DNA of 21,413 bases, taken from contig JABFVX010000046.1 in the NCBI GenBank assembly GCA_013362555.1, positions 1 through 21,413 of the forward strand, in the 5' to 3' direction. Positions 11,401 through 17,435 of the stretch are shown here, in pieces. Numbering within the stretch: the stretch's first letter is position 1; every line of letters starts with the position of its first letter. The notes under the pieces were generated by a model. The model was not told the origin of the DNA and searched no databases. It worked only from the letters and a program-made list of their open reading frames with translations. The translations under genes and the position numbers were made by a program. The DNA comes from Mycobacteriaceae bacterium. Its GTDB lineage: Bacteria > Actinomycetota > Actinomycetes > Mycobacteriales > Mycobacteriaceae.

Positions 11401-12623
11401 TGCCCCCGGTGTTGAGCTCGCTGGTCAAGCCCGGGATTCGCCGGGCCGCACGGACGGCGGGGTCATTGCCCCAACGACTTGCGGGCGTCCCTGAGGCGGA
11501 CCGCGCCGCGCTGGTGTTCGCGGCGGTGAGCGACCACGTCGCGGCGAGTCTCGGCCACGGGTCCGCTGATCAGATCGACCCCTCCGCACCGTTTGCCGAG
11601 CTGGGATTCGATTCGCTGACCGGCGTCGAGTTCCGCAACCGGCTCGGCAAAGCCACTGGCCTGCAACTGGGCTCGACGCTGATCTTCGACCATCCCACCC
11701 CCGCTGCCGTGGCCGAACATGTCCGCTCGCTGCTCACCGCCAACGTGAACGACGAGACCCCACGCGCGGTCACCGCGGAGCGGCCTGCGGACGCAGGCGC
11801 CAAGGGCGGGCTCACGCAGTTGGTGGTGGCCGCACACCGACGTGGCCAGTTGGATTCGGCGATGCCGATGCTGATGGAGAGCGCCAAACTTGCCGAGACC
11901 TTCGCCACGGGCGCGGAGCCCCCCGGGACACAGCGGTTCGTCTTGCTGGCCCGCGGCACGGCGGGCCCCACGCTGGTCTGTGTCCCGTCGTTCGTCGTCG
12001 GCACCGGCCCGCACCAATTCAGCAGGCTCGCAAACGAACTCGGTGGCGACTACACAGTTGCCGCGCTGCGCCTGCCCGGCGTCCGTCCCGGCGAGCCGCT
12101 GCCGGACACCTGGGACACGCTGCTGGATCATCTGGCGACTTCGGTCGCAGAGCTGCCGCAACCCGTCGTGCTCGTCGGCTATTCGATCGGCGGCGTGATC
12201 GCGCACACGCTGGCACATCGGCTCGAACAGCGCGGCCACAGCTCTACCGGTGTCGTTCTGCTCGACCCGTATAACTCGGACGACCCGGAACAGGGCCGCA
12301 GACAGCTGGTCAGCGCGCTCGACGCGGTCTTCGGCATCAGCAACGAGATGACTCAGATCGGCGATCACGGCCTGATCAGCATGGCGAAGTACATGCAGAT
12401 CTGCGATCAATGCAGTCCGGCATCCATCGACGCTCCGACGTTCTGTGTCCGAGCTGCGACACCGCTGCCGGATCTGAACACCGACGAGCGGATTCCCCCG
12501 TGGATGCACGCGGGCCCCACCGTGACCGTCGACGCCGACCACTTTTCGGTCATAGGCGCGGCAGCGCAGGCCACGGCCGACCAGATCAAGGGGTGGCTGC
12601 GGCGACCCGCAGGGCATGACTAA
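5436..12623 (+). CDS. Modular type I PKS, terminal module docking-KS-AT-DH-ER-KR-ACP-TE
   Basis: Final, fully reducing polyketide module with chain release. Residues 1-30 form the N-terminal docking coiled coil (SELRAQNELLTAA). The KS (35-460) has the triad C210, H345, H385. The AT (565-860) has GHSIGE with S680 and HAFH at 780-783, predicting malonyl-CoA. The DH (945-1230) has H985 in HxxxGxxxxP and D1160. The ER (1425-1735) has the NADPH loop HAATGGVGMAA from residue 1565. The KR (1750-1930) has TGGTGGLA, an LAD motif whose Asp suggests B-type, and Y1895. The ACP Ser is S2060 (GFDSL). The TE (2165-2390) has the triad S2250 (GYSIGG), D2277 and H2369. All catalytic residues are present. The AT carries an unusual insertion of about 28 residues around 617-646. 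The start is supported by the docking helix, a purine-rich leader (gaagaagaagaac) and the 15-nt gap to the upstream PKS. Expected chemistry is one saturated C2 extension and then hydrolysis or macrolactonisation. Confidence 0.96.
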   Translation: MAISYDEVVGALRAAMANVSELRAQNELLTAARSTAADPIAIVAMSCRYPGDVYSADDLWQLVSEGGDAISDFPTNRCWDLTDLFDPDPSAVGKSYVRQGGFIADAPGFDPGFFRIGPREAHAMDPQQRVLLEVAWELFENAGIKAETLSGSRTGVFAGFMGNGYGESADLLKAGTEGNLATGTAGSVVSGRLAYQFGLEGPAVTIDTACSSSLVGLHFGVHALRAGECDLALVGGVTVMASPRQFVEFSRQRGLARDGRCKPFAAAADGTIWSEGAGLLLLERLSDARRNGRQVLAIVAGSAVNQDGASNGLTAPNGPSQQRVIQQALAQAGLKPTDVDVVEAHGTGTTLGDPVEAQALLAAYGQDRPADRPLWLGSLKSNLGHTQAAAGVGGIIKMIMALRHQQLPRTLHVDEPTPHVDWSAGEVNLLTEAQPWRPDGRPRRAGISSFGISGTNAHVILEEPPAEPDAGPAARPTGGPGALALVLSGRSADGLRGQADRLRQWLADRPEADLSGVARSLVTARSTLDWRGVVVGQDRSELLQGLAALSDGAPQAMHGKPAAGKTAFLFTGQGGQRVGMGAGLYAEFPAFATALDGVCAEFDRLLGGSLREVMFSGAAARPANTVHLTPQVQDASPPDHSDAALHRTEWTQPALFAYEVALFRLLESFGVRPDVLLGHSIGEIVAAHVAGVWSLRDACALVAARGRLMGSLPPGGAMLAAAMAEPQATEVAAEYAGSVSVAAVNGPASVVFSGDEYAIGEIAGRLSGAGNKTSRLRVSHAFHSVLMEPILDEFRSVAAGLTYQKPTLPIVSNVSGAELGAQALDPGYWVEQLRSAVRFAPGVDTLAERGVRRFVEVGPDAVLTAMANECLAGQQAVAVALSRRQADEVRQFVTGLGALFVDGIAVTWEPLYAGQGLGRTELPTYAFQREWYWLAGTDRVGGLRGSGLDGVRHPMLSAAVWMPDSAGVHLSGLLSLREHPWLVDHAIGGTALLPGTAFVELTSYAGRLVDCPRLAELVVQAPMVIPATGEVEVRVLVASADETGARAVTVHSRPRAGHDPALGEPGRGEWVRHAAGTVTANTPAENPENTREQASWPPAGAVSVPLDGVYEGLADRGYEYGPTFQGLTALWRLDDEVYAEVALPDDVPADGFGVHPALLDAALHAISVGGLAEPGPGEVVVPYSWDGVTVSAGGATSVRVRLSAEAGQASLQVGLTLTDSHGEAVADVAAVTLRPLAASAVRASGAAGAAALHRLHWKSATNTAVSQGIWDVSSGLEAVVVNSAETAVLRFDGALADGALADGVRARVMGAAEQLREVLAAHDRVAVVTRQAVAATAGDAVDLAAAAVWGLVRSAGSENPGRIVAVDVDSRSDYRDAVVAALGSAGEPALAVREGVLYVPRLVRGISGAEEGSGLPLPGPAWAVDLVGKGTLTDDNIVVEPSPGPAPTLEPGQLRVELRAAGMNFRDALIGLGMYPDPDAAIGGEGAGVVVEVAPDVTDFAVGDHVFGFMSEVASATVANARTVALMPPGWTFAQAAAVPVVYVTAYYGLVDLADARPGETLLLHAATGGVGMAAAQLARHLGLRTLATASKPKWDVLRGMGFHDEVIGDSRTLDFEAKFLQVTAGRGVDIVLDSLAGEFVDASLRLLPRGGRFLEMGLTDRRDPDEVATRHPGVHYRGFHLNEVSQDRMHEILNVLLGLFEAGVLTAPPVTGWDVRQVAPALRYLSQAKHIGKNVLTVPAPLRTEGTVLITGGTGGLAAVTARHLAAEHGVRRLVLASRRGLAAPGAAELRAELLAQGTQVEVAACDVADRAALDRLLAAIPVDHPLTGVVHTAGVLADGLLADLTPEQFATVLRPKVDAAWNLHEATKHLDLSMFVLYSSVAGVFGGPGQANYAAGNAFLDALARHRRRAGLPAVSIAWGPWRASSGMTATLSEADLARIRRTGLVPFDDSYGMSLLDSALDAGSAAVAGVMVDMQSLAAQAAAGTVPPVLSSLVKPGIRRAARTAGSLPQRLAGVPEADRAALVFAAVSDHVAASLGHGSADQIDPSAPFAELGFDSLTGVEFRNRLGKATGLQLGSTLIFDHPTPAAVAEHVRSLLTANVNDETPRAVTAERPADAGAKGGLTQLVVAAHRRGQLDSAMPMLMESAKLAETFATGAEPPGTQRFVLLARGTAGPTLVCVPSFVVGTGPHQFSRLANELGGDYTVAALRLPGVRPGEPLPDTWDTLLDHLATSVAELPQPVVLVGYSIGGVIAHTLAHRLEQRGHSSTGVVLLDPYNSDDPEQGRRQLVSALDAVFGISNEMTQIGDHGLISMAKYMQICDQCSPASIDAPTFCVRAATPLPDLNTDERIPPWMHAGPTVTVDADHFSVIGAAAQATADQIKGWLRRPAGHD

Positions 12624-12645
12624 CGACAACCACGAAGGATCCACT

Positions 12646-14064
12646 GTGAGCACACTCGACACCACCCCGCCCGCGGATTCCGCGCCTGCCGCTCCCCCGG
12701 CCCACCCGCCGCTGGCCGCCGTGCTGGCCGCCGTCGGGATCCCCATGTTCATGGTGACGCTGGACAACCTCGTGGTGACCAACGCGCTGCCTGCCATCCG
12801 AAAGGACCTCGGCGCCTCGCTGACCGACCTGCAGTGGTTCGTCGACGCCTACATCCTGGCGTTCGCCTCCATGCTGCTCACCGCGTCCGCCCTGGGCGAG
12901 CGGCTCGGCAGGCGGCGCATGTTCCTGGCAGGCATCGCGGTGTTCACCGCGGCGTCCGCGACCTGCGCCTTGGCCACCGAACCATGGATCCTCATCGTGA
13001 CCAGGGCGCTGCAGGGCTTAGGGGGAGCCGCCGTGATGCCGCTGTCGCTGACGCTGTTGTCGGCGGCGGTATCCGAGGACAAACGCAATGCCGCGATCGG
13101 CATCTGGGGCGGCATCTCCGGGCTCGGCGTCGCCGTCGGCCCGGTGGTCGGCGGCGCCGTCGTCGACGGCGTCAGCTGGCAGTGGATCTTCTGGATCAAC
13201 GTTCCGTTCGGCATCCTCGCGCTGCCGGTCGCGGCGCGGGTCCTGAGCGAATCATTCGGCAACAACCGGCAGTTGGACCCGCTCGGGCTGGCACTGTCGT
13301 CGGCGGGCGTGCTGGCGGTGGTCTGGGGCGTCATCCACGGCCCGGACGGCGGCTGGACCTCGGGCGCGGTGCTCGGCTGCCTGCTCGGCGGGGCCGTGCT
13401 GCTGGCGGCGTTCCTCGTCTGGGAGCGCAACACCGCCGCGCCCATGCTGCCGCTGCGGCTGTTCCGTTCCCGCGCGTTCAGCGCCATCAACCTGGTCATG
13501 TTCACCTTTTCGCTCGGCGTGTTCGGCGCGGTCTTCCTGCTCGCGCAGTACCTGCAAGTGGCGATGCACTACACGCCGCTGGAGGCCGGAGTGCGCATCA
13601 TGCCGTGGTCGCTGGCCCCGATCGTCGTCGCACCGCTGGCCGGGCTGCTCGCGGACCGCGTGGGCATCCGCGCTCTGGTGGTCACCGGCCAGCTGTGCCT
13701 GACGACCGCTCTGGCCTGGATGGCGACGATCACCACGACCGCCGTGCACTACGGCGCCTACGTGCCGTCGCTGGTGCTCGCGGGCATCGGCATGGGCCTG
13801 ACCTACGCCCCGGCCGCGACCGTGGTGATGGCCACCGCGGACCCTGCCGACCGTGGGATGGCCTCGGGCGCCAACAACACCATCCGCCAAGTCGGCGTCG
13901 CCATGGGCGTCGCCATCCTGGCATCGATATTCGCTTCCCACGGAGGGTATTCCAGCGCCGCCGACTTCATCGACGGCCTCGTCCCCGCGATCTACACCGG
14001 CGCGAGCGTCGTCTCCGTGGGCGCCTGCGCCGCCCTCCTCCTCCCCGGCCGCCCCCGCCACTGA
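12646..14064 (+). CDS. MFS multidrug/natural-product exporter, DHA2 (EmrB/QacA-like) family, 14 TM
   Basis: Probable proton-driven efflux pump, about 472 residues, in the cytoplasmic membrane. The opening helix has LDNLVVTNALPAIRKDLGAS, the DHA2 D1 motif. A loop-2-like GERLGRRRMF follows, then antiporter motif C (GVAVGPVVGGAV) and WQWIFWINVPFG, all typical of 14-helix drug:H+ antiporters. The GTG start at 12646 is chosen because GAAGGA lies six bases upstream. An ATG at 12616 in the same frame would overlap the PKS stop as ATGACTAA and add ten residues, so a coupled start there is also possible. The tight link to the PKS suggests that it exports or gives self-resistance to the polyketide. That substrate is inferred from position; the family assignment is firm. 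Confidence 0.92.
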   Translation: MSTLDTTPPADSAPAAPPAHPPLAAVLAAVGIPMFMVTLDNLVVTNALPAIRKDLGASLTDLQWFVDAYILAFASMLLTASALGERLGRRRMFLAGIAVFTAASATCALATEPWILIVTRALQGLGGAAVMPLSLTLLSAAVSEDKRNAAIGIWGGISGLGVAVGPVVGGAVVDGVSWQWIFWINVPFGILALPVAARVLSESFGNNRQLDPLGLALSSAGVLAVVWGVIHGPDGGWTSGAVLGCLLGGAVLLAAFLVWERNTAAPMLPLRLFRSRAFSAINLVMFTFSLGVFGAVFLLAQYLQVAMHYTPLEAGVRIMPWSLAPIVVAPLAGLLADRVGIRALVVTGQLCLTTALAWMATITTTAVHYGAYVPSLVLAGIGMGLTYAPAATVVMATADPADRGMASGANNTIRQVGVAMGVAILASIFASHGGYSSAADFIDGLVPAIYTGASVVSVGACAALLLPGRPRH

Positions 14065-14080
14065 CACGCGAGCAAGAAGA

Positions 14081-14133
14081 CCTCCAGAACGACCCATGAG
14101 TTGCGCCTGACGCACCTCATGGGTCATTCAGGG
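14081..14133. repeat. Dispersed hairpin repeat, copy 1
   Basis: Arms 14081-14105 and 14111-14133 are inverted repeats with a loop of about 5 nt. GACCCATGAG pairs perfectly with CTCATGGGTC, and the full arms have about three mismatches, one of which is G-U tolerant. The copy lies 16 nt past the MFS stop, so a terminator role is plausible, although no T-run follows. Confidence 0.85.
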
Positions 14134-14148
14134 TTGGGTATCGCGCTA

Positions 14149-14260
14149 ACCGGCAGCGACCGGGATGCGAGCCGGGCCGCAGAACGACAGCAGCTGGTCG
14201 GCGTACCACTACAACACCGCCACCCAGGCGGTCGACTACGGCCGCTCCGGTGGCTGCTGA
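14149..14260 (+). pseudogene. Possible C-terminal remnant of an unidentified gene
   Basis: After an in-frame TAA (14147-14149) the frame reads about 36 codons to TGA at 14258-14260. The stretch reads WSAYHYNTATQAVDYGRSGGC, with a composition unlike a random GC-rich frame. It is flanked by hairpin repeats and has no start region or ribosome binding site. It may be the tail of a decayed gene or chance. The family is not recognised. Confidence 0.25.
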
Positions 14261-14284
14261 GACAGTCCACCGAATCACCAAATT

Positions 14285-14333
14285 CCAGAGTGACCCGTGA
14301 CGTGCGCTGAGCGCACGTCACGGGTCATTCTGG
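14285..14333. repeat. Dispersed hairpin repeat, copy 2 (perfect 18-1-18 palindrome)
   Basis: The arm TGACCCGTGACGTGCGCT (14291-14308) is repeated exactly inverted at 14310-14327 around a single G. Flanking CCAGAG and TTCTGG extend it with one mismatch. It lies 33 bp past the TetR stop on the minus-strand side, in a position to terminate transcription from either direction. The tail TGGACAACTCCGCGGG resembles the tail of copy 4. Confidence 0.9.
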
Positions 14334-14366
14334 ACAACTCCGCGGGACATCTACGCTCAGCCGGCG

Positions 14367-14951
14367 TCAGCGCAGCATGAACTCGGCGGCTTTGGCCATC
14401 AGGTCCGCGGCTTCGGGATAGGTCGACTCGCCGATGCCTGCCCGGACCAGCGCGCCGGTGTACAGCATCTCCAGCGACTGGAGCACTATCGGGTCGGGGT
14501 CCTTGCCCCACGCGTCCGAGAGTCTGCGGCGGATCTCTTGGCCGATCCGCACCCGCAGGTGCTCCACGTCGGGGTCGCGGCTCAACAGCGCCGCCGTGAC
14601 CGCGTGGGCCAACTCGGGCTCGTCGGCGACGAGCAAGGCGATGTTGCGCAGCACCGCCAGCACCCGAGCGGTCCGGCCGAGTTCGTCATCCAGCGGCGGC
14701 GGCGTCGCACGCAGCCGCCGCCAGTACACCTCCGCGACAAGGTGTTCCTTGGAGGAGAAATAGGTGTAGGCCGTTGCCGAGCCGACGCCCGCCGCCGTAG
14801 CGACCATGCGGATCGTCAAACCGGCGAATCCCTCGCGCCCCAAAATTTCGACAGCGGATTTGGTCAGCCGGTCGACGGTGTCGGCCTGGCGGCCCGTCAA
14901 CCGCCGCCGGGTCGCTTCGATCTCCACGGATTCGGACACGTGTCTGGACAC
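14367..14951 (-). CDS. TetR/AcrR-family transcriptional regulator
   Basis: DNA-binding repressor-type protein of about 190 residues. An N-terminal three-helix HTH spans residues 24-70 (ILGREGFAGLTIRMVATAAGV, then TAYTYFSSKEHLVAEV), with a helical ligand domain after it. It lies downstream of the SDR on the same strand with a 25-bp gap, and sits in a cyp51 neighbourhood as in mycobacteria. The GTG at 14951 gives the longest frame but overlaps both the operator (14934-14951) and a possible -10 element. GTGs at 14939 or 14927 would still leave the HTH whole and may be the true, perhaps leaderless, start. It is predicted to autoregulate and to bind the matching sites at the SDR, ALDH, cyp51 and ferredoxin promoters. 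Its ligand is unknown. Confidence 0.93.
   Translation of the reverse strand: MSRHVSESVEIEATRRRLTGRQADTVDRLTKSAVEILGREGFAGLTIRMVATAAGVGSATAYTYFSSKEHLVAEVYWRRLRATPPPLDDELGRTARVLAVLRNIALLVADEPELAHAVTAALLSRDPDVEHLRVRIGQEIRRRLSDAWGKDPDPIVLQSLEMLYTGALVRAGIGESTYPEAADLMAKAAEFMLR
14934..14951. promoter_or_regulatory. Operator-like site A, at the tetR start
   Basis: Top strand GGACACGTGTCTGGACAC. It contains the perfect palindrome GACACGTGTC overlapping a second one, TGTCTGGACA. It matches four other sites in the window, and its place at the regulator's own start suggests autorepression. Confidence 0.75.
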
Positions 14952-14976
14952 TACTGCCGCCTATCTCATTCGGCAA
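14949..14976 (-). promoter_or_regulatory. Putative tetR promoter
   Basis: On the minus strand TTGCCG (14976-14971), a 16-nt spacer and GTAGTG (14954-14949). The -10 is weak, but the layout matches those at the SDR and cyp51 and abuts site A. If it is real, the GTG at 14951 is not the start. Confidence 0.4.
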
Positions 14977-15756
14977 TCACCGCGACGTCAGCGGCGCCTC
15001 GGGCTGCACTTCGGTCAGCACCAGGTGCGCACCGCGCGGCGTGGACACCACCGCCACGATCGCGGCCGCAATGTCGGAGGCGCGCAGGAAATAGGGATGC
15101 CGCGCGAAACCCCAGGTTTTCCAGTCCGCCAACACCGGACCGATGATCTCGGGCGTGCTGTCCATGCCCATGCCGGTCAATGTCGGGCCGGGCCGCACGA
15201 CCGAGGCGCGTACTCCGGTGCCCTCCAACTCCATTCGCATCTGGGTCACCATCGCCTCCACGCCGGTCTTCGCGGCGTTGTAGGCGCCCATCCGGGGCCG
15301 CGGACTGTCCGCGCAATCGGAGCCGATGACCACGAAATCGCCGCGGCGGCGTTCGATCATCCCGGGCACCAGCCGCTGAGCGAGGCGCTGCGCCCCGACC
15401 AGGTGCACCTCGACTTGCCGCAGGAAGTTCGCCGGGTCCATGTCGTGGACGGCGCCGAACTCGAGATCGCCCGCGCCGGAGACGACGATCTCGGTCGGGC
15501 CGTTGGCAGCTTCGGCCGCGGCGACGAACGCCTCGACGGCAGCGGGATCGGCCACATCGAGCCGGAGCGCGACGGCCTGCCCGCCCGCGGCCGCGATCGT
15601 GTCGGCAAGGGCCCGACATTCGTCCACGCGCCGCGCGCCGAGCGCCACCGGATGCCCGAGCTCGGCCAGTGCCAGGGCAGTTGCGGAGCCGATTCCGGAC
15701 GACGCGCCGCTGACGATGGCGGGCCGCCGGGCGGGATGAGGTTCGAATCGCGGCAT
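14977..15756 (-). CDS. Short-chain dehydrogenase/reductase of the cyp51 locus
   Basis: NAD(P)-dependent oxidoreductase of 259 residues, the usual SDR size. A Rossmann glycine motif, SGASSGIG, is at residues 16-23, and the catalytic set is S146, Y159 and K163 (GAYNAAK). The usual NNAG is replaced by SGAG at 93-96. The opening MPRFEPHPARRPA closely resembles, from memory, the SDR next to cyp51 in M. tuberculosis (Rv0765c), so it is probably the orthologue. The ATG has GGAGG nine bases upstream. The gene is divergent from the ALDH across a 139-bp region with two operator-like sites. Its substrate is unknown; a sterol- or lipid-derived alcohol is a guess from context. Confidence 0.93.
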   Translation of the reverse strand: MPRFEPHPARRPAIVSGASSGIGSATALALAELGHPVALGARRVDECRALADTIAAAGGQAVALRLDVADPAAVEAFVAAAEAANGPTEIVVSGAGDLEFGAVHDMDPANFLRQVEVHLVGAQRLAQRLVPGMIERRRGDFVVIGSDCADSPRPRMGAYNAAKTGVEAMVTQMRMELEGTGVRASVVRPGPTLTGMGMDSTPEIIGPVLADWKTWGFARHPYFLRASDIAAAIVAVVSTPRGAHLVLTEVQPEAPLTSR

Positions 15757-15781
15757 GGCACTGCGCCTCCGGACAGATAAC

Positions 15782-15800
15782 TGGACAGTTGTCTGGACAC
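15782..15800. promoter_or_regulatory. Operator-like site B, upstream of the SDR
   Basis: TGGACAGTTGTCTGGACAC. It has the same GGACA-NN-TGTC-TG-GACA layout as site A. A further half-site, GGACA, lies at 15771-15775 toward the SDR ribosome binding site. Confidence 0.75.
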
Positions 15801-15826
15801 TATCACCCAGCCCTTACGTCCAGCAA
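15799..15826 (-). promoter_or_regulatory. Putative SDR promoter
   Basis: Minus strand TTGCTG (15826-15821), a 16-nt spacer and GATAGT (15804-15799). The -10 runs straight into operator site B, so a bound regulator would block polymerase. Confidence 0.5.
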
Positions 15827-15857
15827 TGCCGCTACCGCTCGACGACTGTACATACTA

Positions 15858-15876
15858 TAGTCCAGACACGTGTCCA
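15858..15876. promoter_or_regulatory. Operator-like site C, upstream of the ALDH
   Basis: TAGTCCAGACACGTGTCCA, the reverse orientation of site A, with the same GACACGTGTC core. It directly follows TATAGT (15856-15861), a possible -10, and lies 20 bp before the ALDH start. No convincing -35 was found. Confidence 0.7.
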
Positions 15877-15895
15877 TATCAGGCGGGAGCTACCT

Positions 15896-17374
15896 GTGAA
15901 CGGCTTGATCCCCACCGGCCAGTCGCTGTTGCTGGTCGCCGGAAAGCTCGTCGATGGCGCAGGCGAGCCGTTCGCGACCGTCAACCCGGCAACTGAGCAG
16001 GTGCTTGGCCACGCCGCGAACGCCACGAACGCGGACATGGCCGCGGCGATCGATGCGGCGCGCACCGCATTCGACACCACCGGGTGGTCGCGCGACCACG
16101 CATTCCGGGCCCGCTGCCTGCGCCAACTCCGAACGGCGCTGCAAGGCCACCTCGAAGAACTGCGCGAGATCACCATCGCCGAAGCAGGCGCGCCACGAAT
16201 GCTGACGCGGGGGCCGCAGTTGGAAGGGCCGATCGCGGACGTGGACTATGCCGCCGGCCTCGCCGAAACGTACGACTGGGAAACCGATCTCGGAGTCGCC
16301 GCCCCCATGGGCATCCGAACCCGGCGCACCCTGTGTCGCGAAGCCGTCGGCGTGGTTGGCGCGATCACGCCGTGGAACTTCCCCCACCAGATCAATTTCG
16401 CGAAGCTCGGACCGGCCCTGGCGGCGGGCAACACCGTCGTGCTCAAGCCCGCCCCCGACACCCCGTGGTGCGCGGCGGCGGTCGGTGCGGTCATTGCCGC
16501 CGAGACAGACATTCCGCCGGGCGTGGTCAACATCGTGACCTCCACCGACCATCGGCTCGGCGCGCAGCTGGCCACCGACCCGCGGGTCGACCTCATATCG
16601 TTCACCGGGTCGACGGCCACCGGCACAGCCGTGATGTCGGCCGCGGCCGCCGGCCTGAAGAAGGTATTCCTGGAGCTGGGCGGCAAGTCCGCGGCCATTG
16701 TGCTCGACGACGCCGACCTGCCGGCCGCGTGCGCACACACCGCCTTCTCCGTCAGCATGCACGCAGGCCAGGGCTGCGCGCTGACCACGCGTCTGCTGGT
16801 GCCCCGCGCGTCCTACGACGACGCCGTCGCCGCGACCGCCCGGGTCCTGGCGAACATCGCGCCCGGCGACCCGGACCATGACGGAACTGTTTGCGGCCCA
16901 CTGATTTCCGGACTCCAGCGGGCGCGAGTGGAACGCTACCTCGAGCTGGCCCGCGCGCAGGGCGGCACCATCGTCACCGGCGGCGGCAGGCCCGCTGGCG
17001 TCACACAGGGTTTTTACGTCGAGCCCACCCTGATTTCCGGACTCACCAACGACTCTCCGGTGGCCCGCGAGGAGATCTTCGGCCCGGTGCTGGTGATCCT
17101 GCCCCACGACGGCGACGAGGACGCGGTGCGCATCGCCAACGACTCCCCGTACGGGCTTTCCGGCTCGGTGTGGGGCGCAGACCCCCAGCGCCTGCACGCG
17201 GTGACCGCAGGAGTCCGCACCGGAACACTGAGCGTCAATGGCGGAGTGTGGTATTCGGCCGACGCGCCGTTCGGCGGCTACAAGCAGTCCGGCATCGGCC
17301 GGGAAATGGGCACGGCCGGCTTCGAGGAATACCTGGAAACGAAACTCATCGCATCGGCAGTCCCGGAATCCTGA
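15896..17374 (+). CDS. NAD(P)-dependent aldehyde dehydrogenase of the cyp51 locus
   Basis: Oxidises an aldehyde to an acid; 492 residues, normal for the family. The catalytic Cys is C294 (GQGCALTTR) and the general base E260 (LELGGKSA). The cofactor region TPWNFPHQINF and the glycine motif FTGSTATG are intact, as is the C-terminal PFGGYKQSGIGRE. The GTG at 15896 is preferred because GGGAG lies upstream at good spacing and the protein begins at the expected family N-terminus. The open frame runs back to 15755, but that extension would cross the operator and the SDR promoter. It is probably the counterpart of M. tuberculosis aldA (Rv0768), which also sits next to the TetR gene of the cyp51 cluster. 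The physiological aldehyde is unknown. Confidence 0.93.
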   Translation: MNGLIPTGQSLLLVAGKLVDGAGEPFATVNPATEQVLGHAANATNADMAAAIDAARTAFDTTGWSRDHAFRARCLRQLRTALQGHLEELREITIAEAGAPRMLTRGPQLEGPIADVDYAAGLAETYDWETDLGVAAPMGIRTRRTLCREAVGVVGAITPWNFPHQINFAKLGPALAAGNTVVLKPAPDTPWCAAAVGAVIAAETDIPPGVVNIVTSTDHRLGAQLATDPRVDLISFTGSTATGTAVMSAAAAGLKKVFLELGGKSAAIVLDDADLPAACAHTAFSVSMHAGQGCALTTRLLVPRASYDDAVAATARVLANIAPGDPDHDGTVCGPLISGLQRARVERYLELARAQGGTIVTGGGRPAGVTQGFYVEPTLISGLTNDSPVAREEIFGPVLVILPHDGDEDAVRIANDSPYGLSGSVWGADPQRLHAVTAGVRTGTLSVNGGVWYSADAPFGGYKQSGIGREMGTAGFEEYLETKLIASAVPES

Positions 17375-17429
17375 CCTCCAGAATGACCCGTGACGTGCGT
17401 TCAGCGCACGTCACGGGTCATTCTGGAGG
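17375..17429. terminator. Bidirectional hairpin terminator; dispersed repeat copy 3
   Basis: A perfect 25-bp inverted repeat, arms 17375-17399 and 17405-17429, with a 5-nt loop, TTCAG. It begins one base after the ALDH stop and ends 6 bp before the cyp51 stop, so it fills the whole gap between two convergent genes. It is the best-preserved copy of the family. The lack of a T-run is common in high-GC actinobacteria, so terminator function is inferred. Confidence 0.85.
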
Positions 17430-17435
17430 GTTCGA

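Larger units (their letters stand above)
14065..14366. other. Gene-free gap between convergent MFS and TetR genes
   Basis: The 302-bp gap holds two copies of the dispersed hairpin repeat (14081-14133 and 14285-14333), which probably act as terminators for the converging genes. Between them lies a short open stretch ending at a TGA at 14258-14260, whose translation (DSSWSAYHYNTATQAVDYG) looks protein-like. No complete gene was found. Confidence 0.7.

Noticed and set aside
11463..12797. Minus-strand open frame (444 codons) opposite the PKS ACP-TE end
   Set aside because: The forward strand encodes intact ACP and TE active sites there; the reverse frame has only shadow composition.
15755..15895. 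N-terminal extension of the ALDH
   Set aside because: The extension would translate across the SDR promoter and operator sites and adds non-family sequence; the GTG at 15896 has a good ribosome binding site.
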